A stretch of DNA of 12,731 nucleotides from Deltaproteobacteria bacterium. GTDB lineage: Bacteria; Desulfobacterota; Desulfobacteria; Desulfobacterales; UBA11574. How positions within the stretch are numbered: the stretch's first letter is position 1; each line of letters opens with the position of its first letter. The notes beneath the pieces were generated by a model. That model worked only from the letters and a program-made list of their open reading frames with translations. It searched no databases and was not told the origin of the DNA. Where the stretch lies: the NCBI GenBank assembly GCA_019313025.1, contig JAFDCA010000497.1:1-12731 (forward strand), in the 5' to 3' direction. Below are positions 1 through 6,139 of the stretch, piece after piece. A program made the translations under genes and the position numbers.

Positions 1-1
1 C

Positions 2-871
2 AATGGTCGTATCGTCCCTTTGCAATATGAACTAAAAACCGGTGACACCATTGAAATATCCACATCAAAAAAGAGTCATCCCAGTAAGGACTGGCTCAAT
101 TTTGTCAAAACCGTCAAAGCCCGTTCCAGGATCAGACAATGGATCAAAATTCAGGAAAAAGAACGAAGTATTACCCTCGGACGGGAGATGTGCGAAAAGG
201 CATTTAGAAAACACCGCCTGAATTTTAATACGCTTTTGAAGTCAGAAGAGATGGAGAAAGTGGTGGAGCATTTTGGTTTTAAGCATGTGGATGATCTGAT
301 TGCAAGCGTTGGTTACGGAAAAATTACACCTTTGCAGATCATTCGAAAGGTTGAGCCGAAGCCCGAAGAGAAAGAATATTCCGAATCCTTTCTTGATAAA
401 ATCATTGGCCGCGTAAGAAAGAAAAAGCCGAAGGCAGGTGTTATTGTAAAAGGAGTCGACGATATTTTGATCAAGTTCGGAAAATGCTGTCAGCCGGTAC
501 CCGGAGATTCTATTATCGGTTATATTACAAGAGGTTATGGGGTCACCGTCCATCGTACACGGTGTGTTAATGCTTTGAAAATGAGTCCTGAACGACAAAT
601 AGATGTGGAATGGAGTGTGGATATAGCGGATACATACCCTGTAGAGATTTTGGTTCGTTCTTATGATAGAGTTGGATTATTAGCTGATATTACTGCCAAT
701 ATCAGTAAAAATGGGGCCAATATTTTGAGTGCGAATACAGAAACACGTGAGAGTAAAATCGTCGACAGTTTGTTCACTATCGCTGTCGAAAACACCGACC
801 ATTTAAACAGGGTTCTCTCGGCTATTAGAAAGGTGAAACATATTCAGGCTGTGAGAAGAATTGACAGATGA
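2..871 (+). CDS. relA: RelA/SpoT-family (p)ppGpp synthetase/hydrolase, C-terminal part (5' end outside window)
   Basis: This is the C-terminal 289 residues of a bifunctional-type RSH enzyme that makes or degrades the alarmone (p)ppGpp in the cytoplasm. The frame is open to the left edge. It begins with NGRIVPLQYELKTGD, the end of the TGS domain, so the TTG at position 20 is an internal Leu codon and not a start. Visible order: TGS end, helical region, a cysteine-containing RIS/zinc-finger region (GKCCQPVPGDSIIGYITRG followed by VHRTRCVN), then a C-terminal ACT domain (TYPVEILVRSYDRVGLLADI, FTIAVENTDHLNRVLSAIRKV). The hydrolase and synthetase domains lie outside the window, so whether it is RelA- or SpoT-like, and whether both activities are intact, cannot be judged. 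It ends in TGA and converges on rpmB. Family assignment is very secure; the exact symbol is a convention. Confidence 0.95.
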   Translation, partial: NGRIVPLQYELKTGDTIEISTSKKSHPSKDWLNFVKTVKARSRIRQWIKIQEKERSITLGREMCEKAFRKHRLNFNTLLKSEEMEKVVEHFGFKHVDDLIASVGYGKITPLQIIRKVEPKPEEKEYSESFLDKIIGRVRKKKPKAGVIVKGVDDILIKFGKCCQPVPGDSIIGYITRGYGVTVHRTRCVNALKMSPERQIDVEWSVDIADTYPVEILVRSYDRVGLLADITANISKNGANILSANTETRESKIVDSLFTIAVENTDHLNRVLSAIRKVKHIQAVRRIDR

Positions 872-896
872 TCCATATTTGTTTTTATTTGTTAAT

Positions 897-927
897 ACCC
901 TATTTAAGAGACCCTTCGATTTAGGGT
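897..927. terminator. Possible weak convergent terminator between relA and rpmB
   Basis: ACCCT (911-915) can pair with AGGGT (923-927) across a 7-base loop. Alternatively ACCCTA (897-902) can pair with TAGGGT (922-927). The right arm overlaps the rpmB stop codon. The stems are short and no clean U-tract follows on either strand, so termination is only plausible, from position between two convergent genes. Confidence 0.25.
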
Positions 928-1112
928 GCTTTGACAATATGCCCCGATTTAATACAACTGGTACATACGACCATCTTTTTAACCCTTCCTTTTTGTAACG
1001 TTTTGACTCTCTGAAGATTTGGATTAAAGCGACGTTTCGTTAGATTATGAGCATGGCTTATATTATGGCCGACAAGGGGCTTTTTGCCGCAAATTTCGCA
1101 TATTCTGGACAT
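921..1112 (-). CDS. rpmB: 50S ribosomal protein L28
   Basis: A 63-residue L28 of the large ribosomal subunit. The sequence starts [17 protein letters not shown] and carries two CxxC pairs (C5/C8 and C50/C53), the zinc-ribbon form of L28, with the basic stretch [15 protein letters not shown] between them. The start at 1112 is chosen over the in-frame ATG at 1136 because an AAAGGAG ribosome site lies about 7 bases upstream of 1112 and the family begins with this motif. It has its own probable promoter in the 71-base gap after bamD and converges with relA. Short length and motif match the family, so the call is secure. Four-cysteine L28 forms can be replaced by cysteine-free paralogues under zinc limitation in some bacteria; nothing here shows such a pair. 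Confidence 0.95.
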   Translation of the reverse strand: MSRICEICGKKPLVGHNISHAHNLTKRRFNPNLQRVKTLQKGRVKKMVVCTSCIKSGHIVKAP

Positions 1113-1145
1113 GGTTATTTCTCCTTTTAAAAACAAGAACTGATT

Positions 1146-1174
1146 TTACTATAATATTTCAGTATATATGTAAA
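1146..1174 (-). promoter_or_regulatory. Probable sigma-70-type promoter of rpmB
   Basis: Read on the minus strand: TTTACA (1174-1169), a 17-base spacer, then TAGTAA (1151-1146). An overlapping better -10, TATAGT (1153-1148), has only a 15-base spacer. The region is very AT-rich and lies in the gap between bamD and rpmB, which supports separate transcription of rpmB. Confidence 0.4.
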
Positions 1175-1183
1175 GTATTTTAT

Positions 1184-1840
1184 CTAATTTTTTTGATCTT
1201 GTGCCATCAATCCTTCACATAGAGTGACATATTGGAGCGCCTGTTGGTGAACCCCGACATCAGGAAAGTTGGAAAGTACCGATTTGAAGCGGCTTAGGGC
1301 TGCTTTATAATGCTTGTTCTTGAAATAAAATAATCCAACATAAAATTCGTGTCCGGCAAGGCTTTTGATACATTGTTTAATGTGCTCGTTAGCTCTGTGA
1401 GCATAACCATCATCAGGAAACTGTTTTTTAAGACGGCTGAACGTATCGAGTGCGTTTTTTGCAGGAGTTTGATCCCTGTCGATGGTATCGATCTGCTCAA
1501 AATAACAGAGTCCGATTTGAAAAATGACATAGGGGATGGCTTCATTGCGGGGGTGAAGGTTTTCAAATGCTTCATATGCTGCTACAGCTTCTTCATAATT
1601 TTTGATATGGTAATACGCATCCGCAATTTTCAGTTCAGCAAGTATCACATACTTGCTGAAAGGGTACCAGTCTCTGAGTTTTTCAAAGGATTGTATGGAT
1701 TCCTGATAGTCCTCGTTGTTGAATTGATCCATTCCATCGCTGACCAGCTCCAGAGCCGTCTTTTCTTCTTTTGACTTAAACCATGCACAACCGTAGAACA
1801 CAAACAATGGAATAAGAATTAAAGCAATGATTCGTTTCAT
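1184..1840 (-). CDS. bamD: Outer membrane protein assembly factor BamD (lipoprotein)
   Basis: A 218-residue TPR lipoprotein of the beta-barrel assembly (BAM) complex, anchored to the inner leaflet of the outer membrane, where it helps BamA fold outer membrane proteins. From the start at 1840 the protein reads MKRIIALILIPLFVFYGC: a lipoprotein signal peptide with lipobox F-Y-G-C and Cys18 as the lipidated residue. TPR-like repeats follow, beginning ALELVSDGMDQFNNEDYQES, then YYHIKNYEEAVAAYEAF and a C-terminal FKNKHYKAALSRFKSVLSNF, as in BamD/ComL. The open frame extends upstream to 1933, but those residues do not fit the family. An in-frame ATG at 1861 is an alternative start; the ribosome site before 1840 (GGGAA) is weak. 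The gene follows trxA by 122 bases on the same strand. BamD identity rests on the lipobox plus TPR pattern and length. Confidence 0.88.
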   Translation of the reverse strand: MKRIIALILIPLFVFYGCAWFKSKEEKTALELVSDGMDQFNNEDYQESIQSFEKLRDWYPFSKYVILAELKIADAYYHIKNYEEAVAAYEAFENLHPRNEAIPYVIFQIGLCYFEQIDTIDRDQTPAKNALDTFSRLKKQFPDDGYAHRANEHIKQCIKSLAGHEFYVGLFYFKNKHYKAALSRFKSVLSNFPDVGVHQQALQYVTLCEGLMAQDQKN

Positions 1841-1887
1841 TTTTCCCAACAAATAGACCATTGATCCGGAGCGTGCCGCATAAAGAC

Positions 1888-1912
1888 CGGCGGCAAGCCC
1901 TTCCGGCCGCCG
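1888..1912. repeat. GC-rich inverted repeat between trxA and bamD
   Basis: CGGCGGC (1888-1894) is perfectly complementary to GCCGCCG (1906-1912) with an 11-base loop, and a second copy of the right arm starts at 1909. There is no U-tract on either side, so it is not a convincing intrinsic terminator. A TATAAT hexamer on the minus strand (1921-1916) lies just upstream, but no matching -35 is seen. Confidence 0.4.
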
Positions 1913-1962
1913 CCGATTATAAAAAGTTCGCAATCGATATTTATCCTTGGCAAGATTTTCTG

Positions 1963-2286
1963 CTAAAATTTAGATATCATTTCTTCGAGCCTCGATTTGG
2001 CAACGATACCGATAACCTTGTCCTGGATTTCTCCATCTTTAAAAAAAATAAGGGTAGGAATCGATTTTATACCGTATTTGGTGGGGGTTGTCGGGTTTTC
2101 ATCAACATTACATTTTGTAAACTTAACCTTGTGCCCGTGATCTTTGGCAAGTTCTTCGACGATGGGTGCAATTGCCCTGCACGGTCCACACCAGGGTGCC
2201 CAAAAATCGACCAATACAGGTTTATCTGATTGCAATACTTCGGACTCAAAACTGCTGTCGCCTACTTCAAGAATATCTTTTGCCAT
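1963..2286 (-). CDS. trxA: Thioredoxin
   Basis: A 107-residue classical thioredoxin, a cytoplasmic protein disulfide reductase. The active site WCGPC is at residues 32-36 (C33, C36), in the usual context VDFWAPWCGPC. The cis-proline loop SIPT has P77, and VDENP is at 61-65. Length and motif spacing match canonical TrxA. The C-terminal part reads GIVAKSRLEEMI, slightly different from the common VGA/P-K pattern but within family variation. The start ATG at 2286 has an AAAGGA ribosome site about 9-10 bases upstream, and a strong promoter lies about 50 bases further up. bamD follows in the same direction. No thioredoxin reductase gene is visible, so the electron donor is not shown. Confidence 0.96.
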   Translation of the reverse strand: MAKDILEVGDSSFESEVLQSDKPVLVDFWAPWCGPCRAIAPIVEELAKDHGHKVKFTKCNVDENPTTPTKYGIKSIPTLIFFKDGEIQDKVIGIVAKSRLEEMISKF

Positions 2287-2334
2287 AAAATAGTTTCCTT
2301 TCTGTATAATTTTTTAATGTCAATAGTTGGCTGA

Positions 2335-2363
2335 AATATAGTGACATGAATGGGCATTGTCAA
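2335..2363 (-). promoter_or_regulatory. Strong sigma-70-type promoter of trxA
   Basis: On the minus strand a perfect TTGACA (2363-2358) is followed by a 17-base spacer and TATATT (2340-2335, 5 of 6 to TATAAT). Predicted transcription start is near 2328, giving a leader of roughly 40 bases before the trxA ATG at 2286. Confidence 0.7.
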
Positions 2364-2421
2364 CCTTATGTGATATGCCATCCGGATAAAAAGAGGGCGG
2401 ATCTGGTTTTATTTAAACAGC

Positions 2422-2474
2422 ATAAAATAAAGAAACCTAAAGATATGCATTAATTTTCATGCAAGATTTAGGTT
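2422..2474 (-). terminator. Intrinsic terminator of the TPR-yedE unit
   Basis: Read leftward, AACCTAAA (2474-2467) pairs perfectly with TTTAGGTT (2441-2434), and an inner stem TGCAT/ATGCA (2463-2459 with 2450-2446) extends the hairpin. It is followed by the U-rich run TCTTTATTTTATG (2433-2421). The stem begins inside the TAA at 2475-2473 that closes the extended transporter frame, not at the TGA 90 bases earlier. Confidence 0.75.
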
Positions 2475-2565
2475 ATAATTCTACAACAAATTTTTCCGTC
2501 TTTTCATTCCAGATGGTGATAATATAGTATGCAAACATAATGGCGATTACCAGGATCAAACTTCA
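2473..2565 (-). other. In-frame continuation of yedE past the TGA: probable lost last membrane helix
   Basis: In the same frame as the transporter gene, TGA (2565-2563) is followed by 29 sense codons and TAA (2475-2473). They encode SLILVIAIMFAYYIITIW then NEKTEKFVVEL: a hydrophobic helix with a short charged tail. As I recall the family, this resembles the C-terminal end of full-length YedE proteins of about 400 residues. The intrinsic terminator abuts the TAA. The simplest reading is that one base changed a TGG (Trp) codon to TGA. Recoding, readthrough or a sequencing error would give the same picture. Confidence 0.7.
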
Positions 2566-3672
2566 TTTATAGGTTATAAATCTCGGCAGAAAAACTTTGT
2601 AGCCCATGAATGACTGGAGACCTGCAGAACTTTGAATCCATGCTTTGAACAACGAAGTGGACAACGAAAAAAAGATGACGGCCAGCATGAGTTTGATATG
2701 TCCCTCTCCAGCCCGCCAGACCGAACCGCTTCCACAGCCGCCCGCCACCACCATGCCGAACCCGAAGATAACGCCGCCCGCCAGTCCTCCAAACCAGAAC
2801 GCCTGGGAGACATAAACATTTTCTCCTCGAACGCCCGTCCATTTGAGAGCGGCAAAACCGAGAACACTGATTATGATACTGATGGCGATTGCCCTTGGCA
2901 CTTCGCTTTCACCGGTCATAAAAGGCTCGCGAAATCCCCTGACAAAACAAAAACGAGTCCTTTGAATAATAAATCCAAATGCGACGCCGCAAAGCAGCAA
3001 CCCGCCGACCCGTGTGTAGGCTTCCTTATTGTATGTCCATGCACAAACGATGGCGGCAATAAATACGACGGTCCCTAAGTAGGGTTCTATTTTCAACCAG
3101 TCAACCCCTTTTTCTTCTTTTAATGCCGCACTACTCCCTCCACTTCCTGAAGGAAGGTGTTCCAGTTCCCAGTATAGATATCGAAGCCCTAAATAGGCTC
3201 CGGCCAACAATCCGACCATCATAGCAAGTCCGCTTGCGGAAAGTGCGCTGACCGATGTAAAAAAGCCACCCACATTACACCCGCCGGCCATTGCCGCACC
3301 GATTCCCATCAGTGTTCCCCCCACAATCCCTTTCAAAAGTTCCAGAGGGGGTGCCTTGCGAATGACGAACTGTTTGGATAAAAGTGCAGATCCAAATGCA
3401 CCCCAAAGTAATCCCAGGGTAAGGATAGAGTTTGTCGATATCAGCGGAGAAACCGGTGCTTGTTTATAAACGCCCATTATACCGAAGAACCAGTCCCCCC
3501 AGTTTCTCAGACCGCCGGCGACCCCCCAGGGCCTGGCCCATGCAAAAGTGATAACACTCATGATACCGATTAGAAGACCTCCGAGCCAGATGGGCCAGTT
3601 CTCATTAAAAATTTTCTGATACCCGCTATGCAGGATTTCGATTAAAACACTGCGCTTCTCTTTGTCGTTCAT
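2563..3672 (-). CDS. yedE: YeeE/YedE-family membrane transporter, interrupted near its C-terminus by TGA
   Basis: A 369-residue polytopic inner membrane protein of the YeeE/YedE (DUF395) family, which includes the thiosulfate uptake protein TsuA and YedE proteins linked to selenium metabolism. Features seen: RPWGVAGGLRNWGDW near residues 47-61, AGGCNVGGFF (C132), QRTRFCFVRGFREPF (C242) and VAGGCGSGSVWRAGEGH (C313). The two GGC loops form the duplicated half-channel signature, and conserved cysteines of this kind carry the sulfur substrate in TsuA. Start ATG at 3672 has a GAGG site about 10 bases upstream and lies 23 bases after the TPR gene, so the two are cotranscribed. The frame stops at TGA just before a further hydrophobic helix that remains open in the same frame, so the product may lack its last helix. 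TGA is a normal stop elsewhere in the window. Substrate (thiosulfate, other sulfur or selenium species) is not decided by sequence. Confidence 0.88.
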   Translation of the reverse strand: MNDKEKRSVLIEILHSGYQKIFNENWPIWLGGLLIGIMSVITFAWARPWGVAGGLRNWGDWFFGIMGVYKQAPVSPLISTNSILTLGLLWGAFGSALLSKQFVIRKAPPLELLKGIVGGTLMGIGAAMAGGCNVGGFFTSVSALSASGLAMMVGLLAGAYLGLRYLYWELEHLPSGSGGSSAALKEEKGVDWLKIEPYLGTVVFIAAIVCAWTYNKEAYTRVGGLLLCGVAFGFIIQRTRFCFVRGFREPFMTGESEVPRAIAISIIISVLGFAALKWTGVRGENVYVSQAFWFGGLAGGVIFGFGMVVAGGCGSGSVWRAGEGHIKLMLAVIFFSLSTSLFKAWIQSSAGLQSFMGYKVFLPRFITYK

Positions 3673-3695
3673 GGGAATTAAACCTCACAGAATTG

Positions 3696-4124
3696 CTAAC
3701 ATCCCTCATCATCTACAATTTTAAATCCACCCTTTATTTGTTGCTTAACATCTGGTTTCTGTGCTGTCGGCGGCGGCGAAGGGGATAAACGGCCGTCCGC
3801 TTCCTGTCTACTGGAGACATCCGGTAACACTAAATTTGCGTTCTTTTCCACTTTTTCGGCCAAACCAAAAATTACCGCCTGATCATAATATCGCCAGGCT
3901 TTAAGGGATGTGGGATCAGCTTTTACAGCCTTTCTGAAATATTCTTTGGCATCCAAGTATTTTCCTCTGGCATAGGCCTCTTGGCCGAATCTTAGCATCC
4001 GGGCACAAAGTTCCTTGTCTGGAGGACAATTTGCCGGTTCCTGGGCGGAAACATACGGTGACGCTGCAAAAATTATGGTTAGCAAAAAAACAACCGCCAT
4101 TAAAATAGACCATTTTGAATTCAC
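3696..4124 (-). CDS. Small exported protein with one TPR-like repeat
   Basis: I do not recognise a named family. The 142-residue product starts with a clear signal peptide (MNSKWSILMAVVFLLTIIFA, likely cleaved after VSA near residue 27), so it should be periplasmic. A single TPR-like helical pair follows at about residues 43-85 (FGQEAYARGKYLDAKEYFRK, AVKADPTSLKAWRYYDQAV). The rest is a Pro/Ser-rich linker (SPSPPPT) and a short tail ending in a terminal Cys. There are three cysteines in the mature part: C33, C40 and C142. The start is a GTG at 4124, chosen because AAAGGAG lies about 7 bases upstream. An ATG overlapping that spacer is too close to the ribosome site. It precedes yedE by 23 bases and has a promoter near 4271-4243. 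A role as a periplasmic partner of the transporter is inference from context only. Confidence 0.8.
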   Translation of the reverse strand: MNSKWSILMAVVFLLTIIFAASPYVSAQEPANCPPDKELCARMLRFGQEAYARGKYLDAKEYFRKAVKADPTSLKAWRYYDQAVIFGLAEKVEKNANLVLPDVSSRQEADGRLSPSPPPTAQKPDVKQQIKGGFKIVDDEGC

Positions 4125-4161
4125 AACATACTCCTTTAAAATAAGGTACTTTTTTCAAAAT

Positions 4162-4204
4162 TCAATCCGCTTAAGACGGATAAATTCCCATAGAGGCGGA
4201 TTGA
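4162..4204 (-). promoter_or_regulatory. Leader hairpins with two alternative pairings upstream of the TPR-yedE unit
   Basis: In the predicted 5' leader, 9-base arms 4204-4196 and 4170-4162 (TCAATCCGC/GCGGATTGA on the minus strand) are perfectly complementary, with a 25-base loop. A second, shorter pairing, ATCCG/CGGAT (4181-4177 with 4169-4165), uses the same downstream arm, so the two structures exclude each other. The ribosome site follows about 30 bases later. This could be attenuation or translation control; no known riboswitch class was recognised. Confidence 0.35.
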
Positions 4205-4242
4205 TCGGTAAAATGATATTTTCCTAAAATAAATCAGATTCT

Positions 4243-4271
4243 TTTCTATCAAAACCCAACAATGCGGTCAA
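4243..4271 (-). promoter_or_regulatory. Probable sigma-70-type promoter of the TPR-yedE unit
   Basis: On the minus strand TTGACC (4271-4266) is followed by a 17-base spacer and TAGAAA (4248-4243). The -35 matches 5 of 6 and the -10 matches 4 of 6 to consensus. It would give a leader of about 110 bases before the GTG at 4124. Confidence 0.45.
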
Positions 4272-4503
4272 GCACGTTTCCAAAAATGATCATTACATCA
4301 GGAGGGTAAGGTGTTAGATTAATTCCGGAGAATGCCCGGTATTGACAGGCGCATCAATTTGCCCGTGAACTGGGTGCAAAAAAAACACCTTAGGTTTTTG
4401 GCGGTAGTTTGCGCAGTAGTTTCTTAACAAAACGCCGACCGGGGGGGAGAACAGCAGGGGGCATCAGCACGGACGTACGGTTATTCGGTGAACGCCATTA
4501 CCG

Positions 4504-4522
4504 TTTGATAGTGTATATCAAA
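4504..4522. promoter_or_regulatory. Perfect interrupted palindrome, possible operator
   Basis: TTTGATA (4504-4510), spacer GTGTA, TATCAAA (4516-4522). The TTGAT/ATCAA half-sites recall FNR/CRP-family operators, but the inner distance is 7 bases and not the 4 of FNR. It lies 46 bases past the usp stop codon and more than 230 bases upstream of the promoter proposed for the TPR gene, so its target is unclear. Confidence 0.35.
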
Positions 4523-4568
4523 CCCAAAATATTTTAACCGAGCGTGGTTTAAATATCTTTAATGCGCA

Positions 4569-5063
4569 TTATTGCCGTCGGCCCATTCGGTATTCCGATG
4601 CAGGAGGAACACAAAGTACTGGCCGTGTGATAAATCTTAGAACTTTTTCTGTAGTGCTTCCAAAGAATATGTGACTCATGTCACCTGTTTTTCCACAGCT
4701 TCCGATAATGACCATGTCTACATTGTTTTCAACAGCCTTTTTGTTGATTTCAAGGTATGGGACACCCTCGCAAACCATCATTTTGACGCCATCGATTTTT
4801 ATATTTTCTTGATTTAAAAAATCCCGAAGCTTTGCTTTTGCTTCAAGAAACAACTTTTTTTTAATCTGGCCTTCGTCGCCGAAACCATGACGGATACACT
4901 CTGTAATAAAATCACGGTCGATCACGTGAAGAGCAATGATTCGCGCGGGTTTCTCAGCCAGGAATAATTTTGCCTGGCGCAATGCATCCCGAGCACAATC
5001 TGAAAAATCGATGGCTACCAGAAACGTTTGTTCTTCAGATTCCCTTTCATCGTCAAAAGTCAT
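4569..5063 (-). CDS. Universal stress protein (UspA family)
   Basis: A 164-residue single-domain Usp, a cytoplasmic small alpha/beta protein that often binds ATP and accumulates under stress. The first beta strand with its conserved Asp reads FLVAIDFSDCARDAL (D19). The C-terminal nucleotide loop reads GSCGKTGDMSHIFFGST (G121, G124, G135, S136) and then EKVLRFITRPVLCVPP. The usual ATP-binding pattern is G-2x-G-9x-G-S/T. Here the second gap is 10 residues, one longer, so ATP binding is likely but not certain. The start ATG at 5063 has AAAGGA about 12 bases upstream, a rather long spacing. It follows moaA by 67 bases on the same strand and is probably the last gene of the molybdenum cofactor operon. 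Its functional link to those genes is unknown. Confidence 0.9.
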   Translation of the reverse strand: MTFDDERESEEQTFLVAIDFSDCARDALRQAKLFLAEKPARIIALHVIDRDFITECIRHGFGDEGQIKKKLFLEAKAKLRDFLNQENIKIDGVKMMVCEGVPYLEINKKAVENNVDMVIIGSCGKTGDMSHIFFGSTTEKVLRFITRPVLCVPPASEYRMGRRQ

Positions 5064-5130
5064 TGATTTATCAAATCCTTTCTAACTTAGACGCTTATGA
5101 ATGTTACAGGCATACCTGGATATTTCATGA

Positions 5131-6126
5131 TTAACCGCCAATAGCCCGCATCGTCGGCCCGAATAAATTTTGGGGAGCGGAATCGTTTAAATGGTGCTTT
5201 CGAGGTTTATTCTGTGCAGCGTGTCTGAAAATATCGGCCAATTCTTCAACAGACGCACCTGTTCGAAGTGGTCCTTTAATGTCCGTTTCATTTGCGGAAA
5301 AGAGGCAGTTTTTGATTTTTCCATCAGCGGTAAGCCTCAATCGATTACAAGTGTGGCAAAAATGACGACTCAACGGTGCGATAAAACCGACTTTGCCGGG
5401 GGCCCCGGAAATAGAGTAAAGTTTTGCCGGCCCGAAGTCTTCTGTTTCGGATGCTAATTCTAAATTTCCAATCATTTTGACACGGTTAATTATTTCGTCC
5501 AGCGGAACAAAAAGGGAATGATGATTCGCCATGGTGTGACCTTGTGTTGGCATGAGTTCGATAAACCGGACGTGGTAGGGTTTTTTCAAGGTAAGTCCGG
5601 CAAGGTTTTCAATTTCGTCATCGTTAATGCCGCGCATGACCACTGTGTTGATTTTGATGGGACTCAGTCCAACCTTTTCCGATGCTTCGATTCCTTCAAG
5701 CACCCGATACAGAAGATCACCGCCTGTAATTTTTTTAAATCGTCCAGGTTTCAACGTATCAAGGCTCACATTTATCCGACGAACGCCGGCTTCGAAAAGG
5801 GGCCCTGCCAGCTCCTTCAAAAGGATGCCGTTGGTGGTAACGGCTATTTTTTCAATTCCTTCGATATCCGAAAACATCCGGCAGAGCCTGACCATCCCTC
5901 TTCTGTAGAGGGGCTCTCCACCGGTGATTCGTATTTTAGAAATTCCGGCCTGAACCGCGGCTTTTGCTGTCCGAAGAATTTCCTCGTAAGAGAGTATTTC
6001 GTCATGAGCGAGTTTGATGCGGCCTCCAAAAGGAGTGCAATAGAAGCATTCAAGATTGCAGCGGTCAGTGATGGAGACGCGAAGGTAATCGACGGTTCTA
6101 TTGTAAGCGTCCACAAGTTTTGCCAT
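5131..6126 (-). CDS. moaA: GTP 3',8-cyclase MoaA
   Basis: A 331-residue radical SAM enzyme that starts molybdenum cofactor synthesis by converting GTP to 3',8-cyclo-GTP, which MoaC then turns into cPMP. Domains seen: the N-terminal radical SAM cluster CNLECFYC (C23, C27, C30), the SAM-binding ITGGEPL near residues 67-73, SLDTL near 121-125, and the C-terminal second Fe-S site FCHTCNRLRL...KNCLF (C257, C260, C274) that contacts GTP. The chain ends in the conserved Gly-Gly tail (AIGG) needed for activity. Length is typical. The start ATG at 6126 has GAGGA about 10 bases upstream, overlapping the stop of the MOSC gene 14 bases away, so translation is likely coupled. No moaC, moaD or moaE is in the window. 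All key residues are present and the gene looks intact. Confidence 0.97.
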   Translation of the reverse strand: MAKLVDAYNRTVDYLRVSITDRCNLECFYCTPFGGRIKLAHDEILSYEEILRTAKAAVQAGISKIRITGGEPLYRRGMVRLCRMFSDIEGIEKIAVTTNGILLKELAGPLFEAGVRRINVSLDTLKPGRFKKITGGDLLYRVLEGIEASEKVGLSPIKINTVVMRGINDDEIENLAGLTLKKPYHVRFIELMPTQGHTMANHHSLFVPLDEIINRVKMIGNLELASETEDFGPAKLYSISGAPGKVGFIAPLSRHFCHTCNRLRLTADGKIKNCLFSANETDIKGPLRTGASVEELADIFRHAAQNKPRKHHLNDSAPQNLFGPTMRAIGG

Positions 6127-6139
6127 ACGTAATAATTCC

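Larger units (their letters stand above)
4125..4568. other. 444-base noncoding stretch between usp and the TPR gene
   Basis: No coding frame with a convincing start and ribosome site was found on either strand. The left part (4125-4271) holds the leader and promoter of the TPR-yedE unit. The middle (4272-4500) contains an A8 run (4378-4385), a G-rich patch (4440-4447) and no recognised element. The right end carries a perfect 7-5-7 palindrome (4504-4522). No strong terminator for the upstream usp gene was seen. Confidence 0.6.

Noticed and set aside
1113..1136. Upstream ATG giving a longer L28
   Set aside because: The extra residues (MFLKGEIT) are encoded by the ribosome-binding region of the real start at 1112 and are not part of the family.
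2563..2565. The TGA in yedE as a selenocysteine codon
   Set aside because: The downstream sequence only allows a weak short stem (TAAT-CGCC-ATTA) without a convincing SECIS layout. The position lies at the edge of a membrane helix where Trp is more plausible than a redox Sec. Kept only as an alternative to exclude.
2632..3078. 148-codon plus-strand open frame over yedE
   Set aside because: Antisense shadow of a well-supported membrane protein. The product is hydrophilic and low in complexity, and it has no ribosome site or family resemblance.
4376..4400. CCTTAGG flanked by A and T runs as a terminator for usp
   Set aside because: The GC core is only two to three pairs with almost no loop, and it lies about 170 bases past the usp stop, so it is not convincing.
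4504..4522. Palindrome as a standard FNR box
   Set aside because: FNR sites have TTGAT-N4-ATCAA; here the half-sites are 7 bases apart, so a canonical FNR call is not justified.
5518..6132. 204-codon plus-strand frame over moaA
   Set aside because: Antisense shadow of an intact moaA; no ribosome site and no family features.
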